Below, piece after piece: positions 1 through 10,545 of a stretch of 64,000 nt of DNA; the stretch's first letter is position 1; every line of letters starts with the position of its first letter. Below the pieces are notes generated by a model, which searched no databases, had not been told where the DNA came from, and saw only the letters and a program-made list of their open reading frames with translations. The DNA comes from Hyperoodon ampullatus (taxonomy: Eukaryota > Chordata > Mammalia > Artiodactyla > Ziphiidae), in NCBI GenBank assembly GCA_949752795.1, contig OX457063.1, forward strand, positions 66,301,783-66,365,782, in the 5' to 3' direction. A program made the position numbers and the translations under genes.

Positions 1-1326
1 TTTTTCTTCCTGAGGAGTGAATTTCCATTGTGTTCTCTAACTCCTGTGTTCTCTCTTTGGTTCTCTTTCAACAGATATGACTCTCCACGTAGCATGTCAA
101 GGACTACATTAATCACCAATTCCTTTACTTTTTTTCCCACCTACACAATTTCCATTTTCTTTTATACTTGCTCACCCCAGCCATCTGCAGTACACCAGTT
201 TCAGATATTTGAGCTGTGTAGAGTTTCTGTGTACAGATGTGTGCTTGGACTTTTCTCTTCCCGAGAAATCTGAAGGGGGCAATTACAGAAGGTCCACTTA
301 CTCCTGGGATCTGTTGCTGTGGCCCTGGGCTTGGGGCATTGGGTGGTCCCTGGGTGGTCCTTGGAGACTCCTTCTCTGCAGCCACGTCCCAGCAAATACC
401 ATTCCCTGGAGGGGAACAACCAAGTGCCGTGGAGGCAGCAGCTTCTGCTTCGCCGCCGCAACTGTCTGGTTTCCTGTAAAATAAACACATTACTTTATAT
501 TTTTAGGGAACACAAAAGTGCTGCTATAGGGCTCAAAATTTTCATTCTGGACGCTTTTCCAAAACAAGTCACCCCAAAGACGTATTTTGAATATCCTGGT
601 TGCATCTTTGGATCTGTAAAATACACCTTTTAGTATGGCACCCGTTAAAATGCAAAGCAAATTTCTTCGAGGCAGAAAAACAATGACAGTAGCAATGTAG
701 AAATTGTTCACTCAGACACATCTGTGTAAATGCGAAAAGTCATAGCATTCACCTCTGAGCTGCTTGCTATTGAACCTGCAGTGACTAGTCTCAGCCAGCC
801 CAGGTAGAACATCATTCCTTCAGAAGTGTTGAAAATGCTGCAAAGTTGGATGAGTGGAAGTGCGGCTGCCCCCCTCCTTGCTTCCTCTTCCCTCATCCTA
901 CTGGAGCTTGCATCAGGGATGGCCTCTTTCTCTACGGAACCATCTTGAGCCTGGTGGGGGTATTGCTGACAAAATCCAGGATCATTCCAGCAGTTGAAAA
1001 AGGAAGCCCTAGGGGGAAAGCAATTGACATATTTTTGTGCCTATGAATAAGTTGCCATGAATAATTTGTTATATTAACCCATCCTTGCCGACCATTTAGT
1101 TGAGTTCTCTCCTTGGCATCAAATAGATAGGTTTCCTCTTAGGCAGAATTAGAAGAAATCAGTGTGGATGGATTTTTTACATTCGGCTATTGTTTTATTC
1201 AAATACATGAATCTAAAGCTGAATCAACTCTTATTTCCAGTTGTACATATTAAAATGATCGAATTCCAAGTAGTAAAGTTTTCAGGGAAACTGACAAGGA
1301 TTCAATTAAGTTAGTCTGGTGTGCTG
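1..1326. other. Unassigned unique sequence, no gene seen
   Basis: I see no recognisable repeat family, RNA gene or convincing exon here. Several short overlapping open frames between 28 and 633 lie on both strands. None has a recognisable domain or a supporting pair of splice sites, so I treat them as chance. Confidence 0.5.
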
Positions 1327-1384
1327 CTACTTGTTTTGATAAATTTGAGGGTTAACTACTTGTTTTGATAAATTTGAGGGTTAA
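1327..1384. repeat. Perfect 29-bp tandem duplication
   Basis: Two adjacent identical 29-bp units (1327-1355 and 1356-1384), each beginning CTACTTGTTTTG and ending GAGGGTTAA. The lack of mismatches suggests a recent local duplication or a still-variable two-copy minisatellite. No gene context is visible. Confidence 0.95.
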
Positions 1385-1546
1385 GTCAATGATAACCAAA
1401 CCAGTCTCAGTGAAAGCACCCATCCTATGGTTGTGTCAGCCCAGGATGAGTGAGCTGGTACTGTCCCTGCTGCTGTCACCACGAATGAAATTTTGCCAGA
1501 AGAGACGTTGCGTTTTCTCATTGCTGGTGGGTGAAAGATAGTTCAA

Positions 1547-1607
1547 GTGTGTGTGTGTGTGTGTGTGTGTGTCTGTGTCTGTGTGTCTGTGTGTCTGTGT
1601 GTCTGTG
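1547..1607. repeat. (TG)n microsatellite with TCTG interruptions
   Basis: A pure TG run is followed by several GTGTCTGT units. It creates spurious Cys-Val (plus) and His-Thr (minus) open frames, which are not genes. Confidence 0.95.
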
Positions 1608-2502
1608 GATAAAGCACTACAGACTGAATTGACTTCTAGACTTTTCTTGTATAAAATTTCCCTAACCAAGCAAAGCTGCTTTGACTTAATTTATTTGTTA
1701 AATGTTGCACTTTGTTTATGTGTGGATTTTTTTGGGGGGGGGCAGCTAGTAAGTAGAGAGAAGAGGACGAATTCTACTGACGTATTTATTTAGTAAAAAT
1801 GACAATTTTGCATTCATTTACGTTTTAAAAATTCTGTTTGATTTTTTTTTTTACATTGTTGCTAGTGCTCGCCCAACATAACTGCTCCAATGCTATTTGC
1901 CGTCTGACAGAAGGATCCTTGTAGGGCAGGCTTTGCAAACCTTATCAGGTAATAACATATGCCACAGATTATAACCTTGCTGTTAAGATGTTTGCCTCCT
2001 ATTTTAGAAGTTAAAACCGGCCTTTGAGAAGATCGCCAAATAATAAATTGTCATACCACTGCTATCTGTTATACAACTGTGTAACTGCATAGTTGGAAAT
2101 TGAACAAAGGTTAGGAGCTCTTTCCTTTGGGCTCTCTTGTTAACAGATTATTTTAGATTTTTTCCGAAGTAAGTTTTCCCTGGGCACCCCTTTTCTAATT
2201 CTAAAGAAGTGTTTGGCCCTTTCATGTTTCAAAAAGAAACATTCACTTGTAGTTCCATATTTCTTGATCTCTATGAAGGACTCACAAAATTCAGTTTACT
2301 TTTATTCACAGAGAAAGTTGGCTTTGATGTTTCTTAAAGATAATTCTGCTAGTTGCTGATCAGCCAGTCAGTTCACCTAGCTTCAATCTTTATAGGACCT
2401 CTAAACTAATTTTCCTACACTGTGACTAAAAGGTAGGCAGATCATGGGAATGGATTATACAGTATATTCAAATGGATCCCTAATATTTCTTTGTTTAATA
2501 AG
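1608..2502. other. Unassigned AT-rich sequence
   Basis: No gene or recognisable repeat family is seen. Short homopolymer tracts are present: a G run near 1734-1742 and a T run near 1841-1852. Confidence 0.5.
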
Positions 2503-2512
2503 GTAATATCAG

Positions 2513-2704
2513 GGGCTTCCCTGGTGGCGCAGTGGTTGAGAGTCCGCCTGCCGATGCAGGGGAAACGGGTTCGTGCCCCAGTCTGGGAAGATCCCACATG
2601 CCGCGGAGCGGCTGGGCCCGTGAGCCATGGCCGCTGGGCCTGTGCGTCCGGAGCCTGTGCTCCGCAGCAGGAGAGGCCACAACAGTGAGAGGCCCACATA
2701 CCGC

Positions 2705-2731
<27 letters not shown>
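2513..2731 (+). mobile_element. Young CHR-type tRNA-derived SINE
   Basis: A full-length SINE with the 5' GGGCTTCCCTGGTGGCGCAG start. It has an A-box-like and a B-box-like (GGTTCGTGCCCC) polymerase III promoter, and a 3' end of GTGAGAGGCCCACATACCGC followed by about 27 A. Direct repeats of GTAATATCAG (2503-2512 and 2732-2741) are the target-site duplication. It is non-autonomous and is known to be mobilised by L1 machinery. The long pure A tail and intact duplication argue for a recent insertion. Confidence 0.95.
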
Positions 2732-2735
<4 letters not shown>

Positions 2736-2741
2736 TATCAG

Positions 2742-4182
2742 GACCACATATTCTGTAGGCCTCTTTTGTTAAAAGCCACATTTATGCAATTTTCACTTTT
2801 TTTAGGCTATTGTTCCTTTACATTTGTACTCCAGGTGTAAAAACCACATTTGTGAATGGCTGAGCCTATGATTATATTTTTGGTTGTATGCTGCTTTTTG
2901 CTAGTGTGTGTGTGCTTGCATGTGTGTGTTTCTCTTCTCTGAATAATTTTATATTTCATGCTACTCCTTGAAAGTTTACTCTTTGATGCTAAAAGGGAAT
3001 AACCAGATGATTTCTAAAAATAATGTCTCCCTGCAGGATGGTGGATTGTTAAATTAGAGGAATGCTGTTTGCTATATCAACATTTATGGTCAGAGACTAA
3101 AATATATTAATGCCAAGTGTGTTTTGGTCAATAACTGGAGAATTCTGTTTAAATGCATCATCTCTTCCAATGTTTTACAGTTTGCCATGTGGAATGGCAG
3201 GTAGTAGGGAGAAAAATAAGTGTGGATTAAGACTTTTAAAGGAAATAGTATCATATGATTAAGAAAATTAGAATTCGTAGAAATATTGGGATAAGTGAAG
3301 AAATAAAAATGTCTGTCTAGAATGTAGCATCTAGAGAGTTTTTGGAAGCCCTACCTTCACATGAGGGCATGATATTCCTGTCCAAAGCCAGACTAAGCCA
3401 TCAGCAAGACTCATGAGGGGATTATTACCTCTCCTTTCCTAGAGGAATAGCCAAAAGCAAATAAAAATTCTTAACAGTCCCCTCTTTGAAGTGTATTTTT
3501 TAAGCAGGATGGAAAACATTTAGACTCTGGCTTTATGACACATTAGGGAAGTTGTTTGTTGGCAGGGGGCAGGAGGTGGGGGACCCGGAGGATTTCACTT
3601 ATAGATTGTCTCACCCGCATATTGTGAGCAAGCTAAAGGCACCATCACAGTCTAAAATGCCTTCATTGAACAATAACAGTTTAGACTTTTTAGAAAGTAT
3701 TGAATAAGGGTCAGGGAACAGCCGAAGGCAGTACCGGTCCGTGAAGTCTGCTTACACATTTACAAATTGTCCATCCGTTTAAAATACTTTTCACCGTGTG
3801 CAGACATAAGGGGAATAGGGCACTCTGTAGAATTATACATGTCTAGCTTGTAAAGTATGTCGTGTGTACTGCAGATGTATGTTCTCTGGGCTTTGTGTAT
3901 CTGTACAGTAGCTTTCATTAAAAAAAAATTGTGGACTAACTTGTTTTGGTGGTGTGAGGGGGAGAAGGGCAATTTATATCAAGTAACGATGCTGTAATAT
4001 AGTACATGTAACAAACGATCTGGAGTAACCCTTCCCTGGCCCATGGAAAATTTTGGTTATCTTCTAGGTTCTAAAATGAAGATGTATGGATACTCTGGCG
4101 GACTGCATGTTGTATAATTTGAAAAATACTAAAAGTGGAAAATAAAATTGAATTAAACTTTGGCTGGTCTGTTTTTTCTTAG
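2742..4182. other. Unassigned unique sequence
   Basis: AT-rich sequence with a short TG-rich patch near 2904-2930. I see no open frame with protein character, no RNA gene and no clear repeat family. Confidence 0.5.
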
Positions 4183-4266
4183 AGTCATCTTAAAGGCACT
4201 CTCCTTGAAGGCCTCAATGCCATTGTGAGGATGGGCCATTTTCTGGCCTTGAAGGAGTTCATTTCG
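4183..4266 (+). CDS. Candidate internal coding exon, unknown protein
   Basis: An 84-nt segment lies between a strong acceptor (CTGTTTTTTCTTAG, ending 4182) and a strong donor (TTTCG/GTGAGC, cut after 4266). It is exactly 28 codons and open in phase 0, with the product beginning SHLKGTLLEGLNAIVRM and ending LALKEFIS, an ordinary amphipathic protein composition. I do not recognise the protein. The minus strand is also open in one frame, which weakens the case. If real, it belongs to a transcript that starts upstream of this window or of the CpG island at 13 kb. It may instead be a pseudo-exon, since such segments are common in introns. Confidence 0.3.
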
Positions 4267-5979
4267 GTGAGCAGCTGCTTGAATTCAAAGCCTGAGCAAG
4301 GTCAACCGTGACCTTTCTGTCTTTTACTTTGCTTGAATATCTGTATTTAAATTTTTCCTTCATTGAGGACCCAAGAAAACCTGACATTTGTTCCTTCAGC
4401 ACTGAAAAGACAACCACCTATGTCAATAAGTGTCTTAACTTTTTAAAAAGTAGGATCGAGTTAAGGTGCAATAGACCAGTGTATTAGCTGAATTTCTGAA
4501 TTTCTCTTGTCCAGGAAAGGCACTTCTAATAATATGTTTTAGCTCATTGGCATTCTTCAACTAATGCCTTGGACCTCTGCATATATTGAAAGGTTATTGG
4601 CATCTTTTGAGAAGTGTTGAGGTGTTTGTATTCCTGTTTAGCTTACTGATTATTATTATTAATGTACAGGTCTGAGATCTTGTGAGAGGATGCCAGAGTG
4701 TGAAGCTGTTGGAGAATAACAAATGGTGGGACACAGGATTATTTTTATCTGCTCTCTTAGCAAGGAGACTTCTCTACCTCAGGTCACTGAAATCCTGTGG
4801 CCACGCACGGCCTTGTGTATGTAAAACACCCTCATTCTCGTTCTTGGTTTGGTTAATGTTGCATGGGAGTCAGACAGTAAACTGCCTTCATCAATTAAAA
4901 GTGGAAAGATGGATGCCAAATAAAGATTTTAGAAGTGGAATTGAGGACACTGCAAATGATGTGCTTTTATGATGTCGTATCCATCTCCTTGAATTTGTTA
5001 TTCTCCAAAGAACTTGGAAGAGGCAGTTACCAAATATCAGACTGTTAAAGGTGACTTAGGTAGTAAAACTTCAAACACCGTGGATGAATATTTAGGCTGA
5101 AGCCTGTTTATTTAAGATGGGAAAGCAGTCCTTTGAAAGGACCTGATGACAAAGCACATTTCAGTATCACTGAGAAGTGACCCTATAGGTTCCAGGACAA
5201 GCAGCTCTGCAGTGCAGTAGGTCTGCACTAACCCCCACTGTTCCCCGGGTTCCTGTGAGCCTTTCCCGAGGTTTCCTGTTCTGTTGAGCTCTGAATGGTG
5301 CTCGGGCTATGCCTTGGAAGTACTACAGAGCTAGAGCAACTGTAGTAGAATGTGGAATAGAAGCTATAATCTGCCGAGGCAATTACCGGTGACGTGTGTA
5401 TTTGCAGGTTTAATTCTAGCCTTTGTGACAGGTTATATCTTGTGATTTGTCTCATGTACATAATAAATTGAACAGGAGTGGGAGGTATCTCTTGGGTGAC
5501 ACATCAGATGAAAATATGTGGGCTCACTTGACAAATGCATCCTGAGCCATGGGATTTTTACTTTCCCTTTGGCATTTGGTGGTTCTTCAGCCAATCTGCA
5601 GAGAAAACACCGATTTCTGTGTGGTTAGCTGGGCTCAAAATAAAAGACTTGCAGGTAATCCCTGTGGATCTTTCCACTTGTGGTGCACCATGGATGCAAA
5701 GGCTGGACTCCTCCACCTGCTTTGCTTCCCCAGTGCTGAAGGAGGTCCTGTTTGGAGCCCCTCTCTCTTTCTGGGACCCTTCAGACCCTCACTCCTCCAC
5801 GTGACCAGACTGCAAATCATTCTCATAGGATAGCTTTTCAAAAAATTCACTTAAAAAGATACTTTACTCCTTCAGAATGTATACCCGAAATGAGAGAAAT
5901 TGGCAGACTTGTTCCTGATGACGTGTACCAGCACCAGAACCTCGTAACGCTTGGAAAGCTGCAGTAGGCAGTGCATTAA
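4267..5979. other. Unassigned sequence
   Basis: No recognisable repeat family. Open frames at 4682-4972, 5228-5461 and 5535-5833 show no domain. A weaker exon-like segment (5591-5654) with acceptor TTCTTCAG and donor GCAG/GTAATC lies inside and is discussed as a finding. Confidence 0.45.
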
Positions 5980-6215
5980 GGTGAGAGACTATCCTGGCAG
6001 TGTGCCAGACACTGTATTACGTGCTTTACATGTATTAGTCCATCTAATCCTCCTGATAACTCCATGAGGTAGGCACCAGTATCTCCACTTTAGCAGGGAG
6101 TAAACGAGCACAGAGAGGTTAGTTAACTTGCCCAAGGTCTCACAGCTGGGAGGAGAAGCCAAGATTGAAACCCGGGAAGACTGGTCCTAAGGTGTGTGCT
6201 CTCCACAGCTAGTAA
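5980..6215 (-). repeat. MIR SINE, antisense
   Basis: Degenerate MIR read in reverse. The order is a GCTTTACATGTATTAG segment, ATGAGGTAGGCACCAG, GCACAGAGAGGTTAG, a CTTGCCCAAGGTCTCACAGC core, and a tRNA-like end with GAAACCCGG. An old mammal-wide element with no coding content. Confidence 0.9.
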
Positions 6216-6236
6216 CACTGCTGCTCAGAACAGTGC

Positions 6237-6240
<4 letters not shown>

Positions 6241-6279
<39 letters not shown>
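6241..6279. repeat. (TG)19 microsatellite
   Basis: Pure TG dinucleotide repeat directly after the MIR; likely length-polymorphic. Confidence 0.97.
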
Positions 6280-6281
<2 letters not shown>

Positions 6282-7320
6282 TGATAACCAGCAAGCAGCC
6301 TCAAAAATCCTTTTGTAAAGAATTCATACAAAGTGTTCTTCCTTTGCAACTTTTCTGTGTTTTCTCCTTTCATAGGAATCTGAGACCTTGTTTTTTGAAT
6401 TATTTTAAGCAATCAAAAGCATCTAGGAAAGAATCATCAAAATAATAACAGAGATGCCTCACAGCAGGGGGGCCTGATAACATACAACTGCAGGGCTTCT
6501 GGAGGAAGGCTGCCTGCAGGAGCGCAGTGTTTAGAATCTTTTTCATACATAGCGGACACTTAGAAAGTGTAGCAATCACTTGTGTCACGGTTTTCAAACT
6601 GTGTGTAGTAAGAATTTCACTTATCCATGTTGACGTTTTTTTCTCTTTAGGACACTAATTTTCTCTGCTTGCATTTTAAAATGTATAACCTATATTCCTC
6701 AGCTTCTCAAGCTAAAAATAAAGCAGGGTTCTCTTGTCCCAGCTGAGCCGGCTCTAAGGGAGAGTCTGAGGGGGCACTGGGTGGGTTCCCTCATCCCACC
6801 CAGATCTGTGTGAGGCCTCGGAGAAGACTCTCAGGGAGCTGTGCTGATAATAGCTGCCCCGTACCTAACCTCCAGCCCTGTCATGATGATTAATAGGATC
6901 TCACTTTAGTGCTTTAAGTTTTAGAAAAAGTAAACATGCCAATCATACCACACATGCATGTGCACATCCAACTACAGAAAGGGGCAGGAACAGCACAAGT
7001 GGGGTTCCCCCTGAGCCCCCCACTTTACCGCAGACTCCCTTTACCTGTGCTTCTCCTGTCTGAGGATGCTTCTGATGGGCTACTGCAGGGTTGGGAGGGA
7101 CAGGCTGATGGTAGGTGTGTCTAGGCCACGGGATGCTAATTCCTTCAGCTAGTGGCACCCTGGCTGCCTGCAAGCCAGACCCCAACCAGCAGCCCAGGCG
7201 TCCTTGCTGCCCTGCAATGCCCCCTTCTGGGACATGTACACAGCGGCAAAATACCCCTGGAGCACTGGCCATCAAGCAGTGGTGCTACTCAGTCATCCTA
7301 AATGGAAAGAATGAGGGACT
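6280..7320. other. Unassigned sequence
   Basis: No gene or confident repeat. The C-rich segment 6930-7270 is open on both strands but shows no family or splice pattern. Confidence 0.45.
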
Positions 7321-7324
7321 TGGG

Positions 7325-7525
7325 GCTTGGATCTGACTCCACTTCCCATGGACCAACTGTGGGGTGTGGTCAAGTTGTTTAACTGTGTAGCATCTCAATG
7401 ACCTCATCTCCATACCTGAATGATGGAGATTTGTAGCCCACTGCCCTCCACTCTTTGGTTTGTTGTGAGGATCAGATGAGAAATGGTGTGCAAGCATCTT
7501 ATAAAAGTGCTACTCAAATGGAAGG
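7325..7525 (+). repeat. MIR-like SINE, sense
   Basis: Degenerate MIR order: GGATCTGACTCCACTTCC, GGTCAAGTTGTTTAACTGTG, CCTCATCTCCATACCTG, TTGTGAGGATCAGATGAGA and an AAAAGTGCTACTC end. Confidence 0.75.
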
Positions 7526-7528
7526 GAT

Positions 7529-7917
7529 TGTTACGTTGAAAAATAAAATTCAACGGAGTAAATCTTAAGGATCTTATTTGGCTTTATTCAGTGATCCATA
7601 AATTGGGCAGCATCCAATCTAGCAGATAGAAAGAAGCTCCGAGGAGCTGTACAAAATGAAAGATTTTATAGGCAGGAACAAAGAGGCAAAAAGCAGGTTG
7701 GTTATTGCAAGGTCAGTTTCCTTTAGGGAATGGCAGGGGTCTGTAAGGCAGATGACCTAACCAGGGCCGATCAGGCGATTCCCTATTGCCTGGTTTAAGA
7801 TTCCGTTTCTGGGAGAGCCGAAACTGTAATTCAGTCTCGTCTCGGTTTGGTGACATGGGGCTTAGCATAAGTGACTCCATTTGGGGCCTGTTGCCTTGTT
7901 TTTAATAGTTATTATCA
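7529..7917 (-). mobile_element. Solo ERV LTR with TATA and AATAAA, minus strand
   Basis: Read on the minus strand this is LTR-like. A CCTATAAAATC TATA box (7664-7670 on the plus map) is followed about 80 bp downstream by a GAATAAAGCC polyadenylation signal (7583-7588), and the element ends near AACGTAACA. No gag, pol or env sequence adjoins it, so it is a solitary LTR. The exact ends and family are uncertain (class I-like by signal spacing), and no convincing target-site duplication was found. Confidence 0.6.
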
Positions 7918-8639
7918 AATACTTCCCAGGAGAAGGTATTTTTGCCTTGGACCCCAACTATACCTTCACTTAGCATCACAGGTACTTAGAGTAAGAGAGA
8001 AGGCTGTGAGGACACCCCAGGAGTCATCTGATTCTACCAGTGAAATGGAATTTCACGGGAGCTCTCCATTTAGGGTCCTCCCTCTTCCCACTGCTCCACC
8101 CTCTTCTCTGGGGGAAAGTCTGCTCTTAGGCTGTTTCATGGGGAGAGAAAGTGCTCTCCCTTCTGAGAACTGCAGTGAGCAGTGTTTAGGGCTAGTTTCC
8201 ACCTCTGTGCCTGGTGGCTGTTCATACTGAGGGCTCCCGCAAATGCTCCCCACTCAACGCCCTGACGCTAGATCATGAATCAAGTCTATTCAGATTCCCA
8301 ATAATTACAGCTAGTGCTGAGAGCCTACAGCCCAGCAGCATCTTTGTAGGAGCTTAACAAGTTCCCCAAAGTGAGCTCAGGGATGCTCAAGGAGTCATTT
8401 AGCCAAGCTGGAACACAAAAGCACCCTCAGCATCTGGAAACAAGCTGTCTGCTGCCTTTGCTAGAAAGTGCCTGGGATCCGAAAGCTCCCCTCCTGCCAC
8501 CACATGCACTATAGGCAGGAACTGACTGCACAGTGCAGGCCAGGTCTGCTCTCTGTGCGTGGCCTGCTGCTCATAAACAAGACAGGGCTGTGGCCATGGT
8601 CTCTGCTTTATACCCACCTCCTTCCAGACTTTACACCCA
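7918..8639. other. Unassigned sequence
   Basis: No recognisable repeat or gene. The 119-aa open frame at 7871-8230 has no domain character and overlaps the LTR edge. Confidence 0.45.
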
Positions 8640-8737
8640 GGAGAAAACCAAAATCCCCAGAGTTCAAGTAACTTGTCCGAGGTCACATGGTTTGTTTGGG
8701 CTCTAGAGCTCCGATTCCTTTCTATTTCAGTCCTCTG
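8640..8737 (-). repeat. MIR fragment, antisense
   Basis: Carries CAAGTAACTTGTCCGAGGTC and an AGAGCTCCGATTCC segment typical of the MIR core read in reverse. It is cut off by the SINE that follows. Confidence 0.7.
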
Positions 8738-9020
8738 CATGCCAATGCAGGGGACACGGGTTCGAGCCCTGGTCCGGGAAGATCCCACATGCTGCGGAGC
8801 AACTAACCCCGTGAGTCACAACTACTGAGCCTGTGTGCCACAACTACTGAAGTCCACGCGCCTACAGCCCATGCTCCTCAACAAGAGAAGCCACCGCAAC
8901 GAGAAGCCTGCGCACCGCAATGAAAGAGTAGCCCCCGCTCGTCACAACTAGAGAAAGCCCGTGCGCAGCAACAAGGACCCAAAGCAGCCAAAAATAAATA
9001 AATTTATTAAAAAAAAAAAG
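8738..9020 (+). mobile_element. Older CHR-type SINE, 5' truncated
   Basis: Begins within the tRNA-related region (CCAATGCAGGGGACACGG, then GGTTCGAGCCC). It has the longer body with CACAACTACTGAGCC and CGCACCGCAATGAAAGAG, and ends in AAATAAATAAA plus a poly(A). It is about 60-70 bp longer than the young SINEs in this window, so it is a different, older subfamily. Its 5' end is missing and no target duplication could be set. Confidence 0.85.
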
Positions 9021-9064
9021 TTTCTGCCATTCCCAATTTTCCCTGTGAGCTGTTGTAAATGAAT

Positions 9065-9240
9065 AGTGCCTTTTAAAAAAATTGAGTATAGTTGATTTAC
9101 AGTGTAATGCCAATCTCTGCTGTACAGCAAAGTGACTCAGTTATACACATATATACGTTCTTTTATATTCTTTTCCATTATAGTTTATCACAGGATACTG
9201 AATATAGTTGCCCCATGCTATACATTAGGACCTTGTCGTT
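9065..9240 (-). mobile_element. L1 3'-UTR fragment, antisense
   Basis: The reverse complement reads as a cetartiodactyl L1 3' terminus: AAGGTCCTAATGTATAGC, then a motif for 'ATTCAGTATCCTGTGATAAA', then TTACACTGTAAATCAAC and poly(A). Homologous to 38757-38936 and to the right edge of the window. Confidence 0.85.
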
Positions 9241-9724
9241 AGTGACTTTTAAAGTGGATTACACTTTACTATATTGGGCCCAAAAGTTGGGGTGTTCTTG
9301 GAAGAAATACAGATCCACCACTAACAGAGTGGAAGAGAAGCCTATGAAGGACGTCGGGACACACTGGGCTCTACCCAGAGAGGTTACACGACTCACCTCA
9401 CCTCACACTTGGAGAGCCCGAGCCCAGAGCACCTCACTCTACTCAGGGTTCACTCTGCTGCACCAACCGCTGGCCCGCAAAGATGAAGCTAGTCACAACC
9501 ACTCTGACGGCAGCGGACGCCTCTCTGACATGAGGTCAAGCCTGGCTTGAGGTCAGTTGTGTGGAAATGTTTTGCCACAGTCATTTGTTGTGTGTGTATT
9601 ATGTACCAGGACCCTGGTGATCAAGAGTGGACTTCAGCAGCTTCTGGACCAGAGTTCCAGTAGCTCCCACTCTTCTCTGGATTACCTGAGTGCCAGGATT
9701 ACCTAACCTCTCTGTGAAGCACTT
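9241..9724. other. Unassigned sequence
   Basis: Part of an open frame (9092-9550) that starts inside the L1 fragment. The unique part shows no recognised domain and no splice-site support. Confidence 0.45.
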
Positions 9725-9906
9725 GGCACCATGCCTGGCTCATGGTGATAGCCTGTCCTACATGTGCATTATGGAATCTCTTCACCAGCAATGGATGAGG
9801 TGCTGCTGTTATTCTCCCCACAGGAAGATGTGGTGAGGTGTGGAGAGGTGAAGTGAGTTGTCCAACATCACAGAGCTAGGAAGTGGTGGAGCTGCTCCAG
9901 AGCCCA
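9725..9906 (-). repeat. MIR fragment, antisense, split by a SINE
   Basis: GAGGTGAAGTGAGTTGTCC and CACAGAGCTAGGAAGTGG are the MIR core in reverse. The element resumes after the inserted SINE with CAGAGCCCACAATCTTAACC, near 10047-10066. Confidence 0.75.
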
Positions 9907-10046
9907 TGTTCTTTTTGTTTTTTTTTTTCATTTTTTTGGGCCACGCTGTGAGGCATTCGGGATCTTAGTTATCCGACCAGGGATCGAACCTGTGTCCCCT
10001 GCGTTGGGAGCATGGAGTCTTAACCACTCAACTGAAGGGAAGTCCA
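9907..10046 (-). mobile_element. Old CHR-type SINE inside a MIR
   Basis: A short antisense copy: a T-rich tail, GGCCACGCTGTGAGGC, a GGATCGAACC B-box complement and a GAAGGGAAGTCC 5' end. CAGAGCCCA at 9898-9906 and 10047-10055 is the target duplication. Confidence 0.85.
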
Positions 10047-10254
10047 CAGAGCCCACAATCTTAACCAGGAAGCTAAACTCTCCCAGGGTCACATGGCTGC
10101 TGAGTAGCATAGAGAGACTGAGCTGAAATCCTGCTTTACTCCTAGACCAGAGCCTATTCCCAGGCCTAAGGAATGTACAGGAGCAGCTGACATCTCCATG
10201 TGTTGCACTCAGCCTGCTGCAAAAGTGTGAGCATCCGTCAGGATTCCCACAAAG

Positions 10255-10545
10255 ATTTGAGCACCTGCTTTGTACTCAGCATTGTTTTTTTGAGCTGGGG
10301 AGAGGTGGTAAATAAGATAAAGTCTTCATTTTCTTAGAGGCAAATTATGAACCAGTGACCACCACTTTCTAAAATGATTCAGTACATTTAAGTGCTATGA
10401 AGAAAACAGAACAGGCTGCTGTGATACTACATGGCTTGGGTGGTCAGGGAAGGCCTCTGTGAATGATTGAAGGAGGCAGGCTTGCAAAGATCTGGAGAGA
10501 GTTCCAAGCAGAAGGAACAGTAAGTGCAAAAGTCCTGAAGCAGAT
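10255..10545 (-). repeat. L2 LINE 3' fragment, antisense
   Basis: Follows the L2 3' end in reverse: GAGCACCTGCTTTGTACTC, AAGTGCTATGAAGAAAAC, GTCAGGGAAGGCCTCTG, and GCAGAAGGAACAGTAAGTGC with a CCTGAAGC end. Confidence 0.8.

Noticed and set aside
1436..1793. Cys-Val and His-Thr repeat proteins
   Set aside because: Translations of the TG microsatellite; the same applies at 6194-6445 and 63402-63804.
2513..2590. tRNA-like A and B boxes
   Set aside because: They belong to the SINE head. There is no tRNA cloverleaf with an intact anticodon arm and acceptor pairing.
9092..9550. 152-aa plus-strand open frame
   Set aside because: It begins inside an L1 3'-UTR fragment, and the unique part has no family features.
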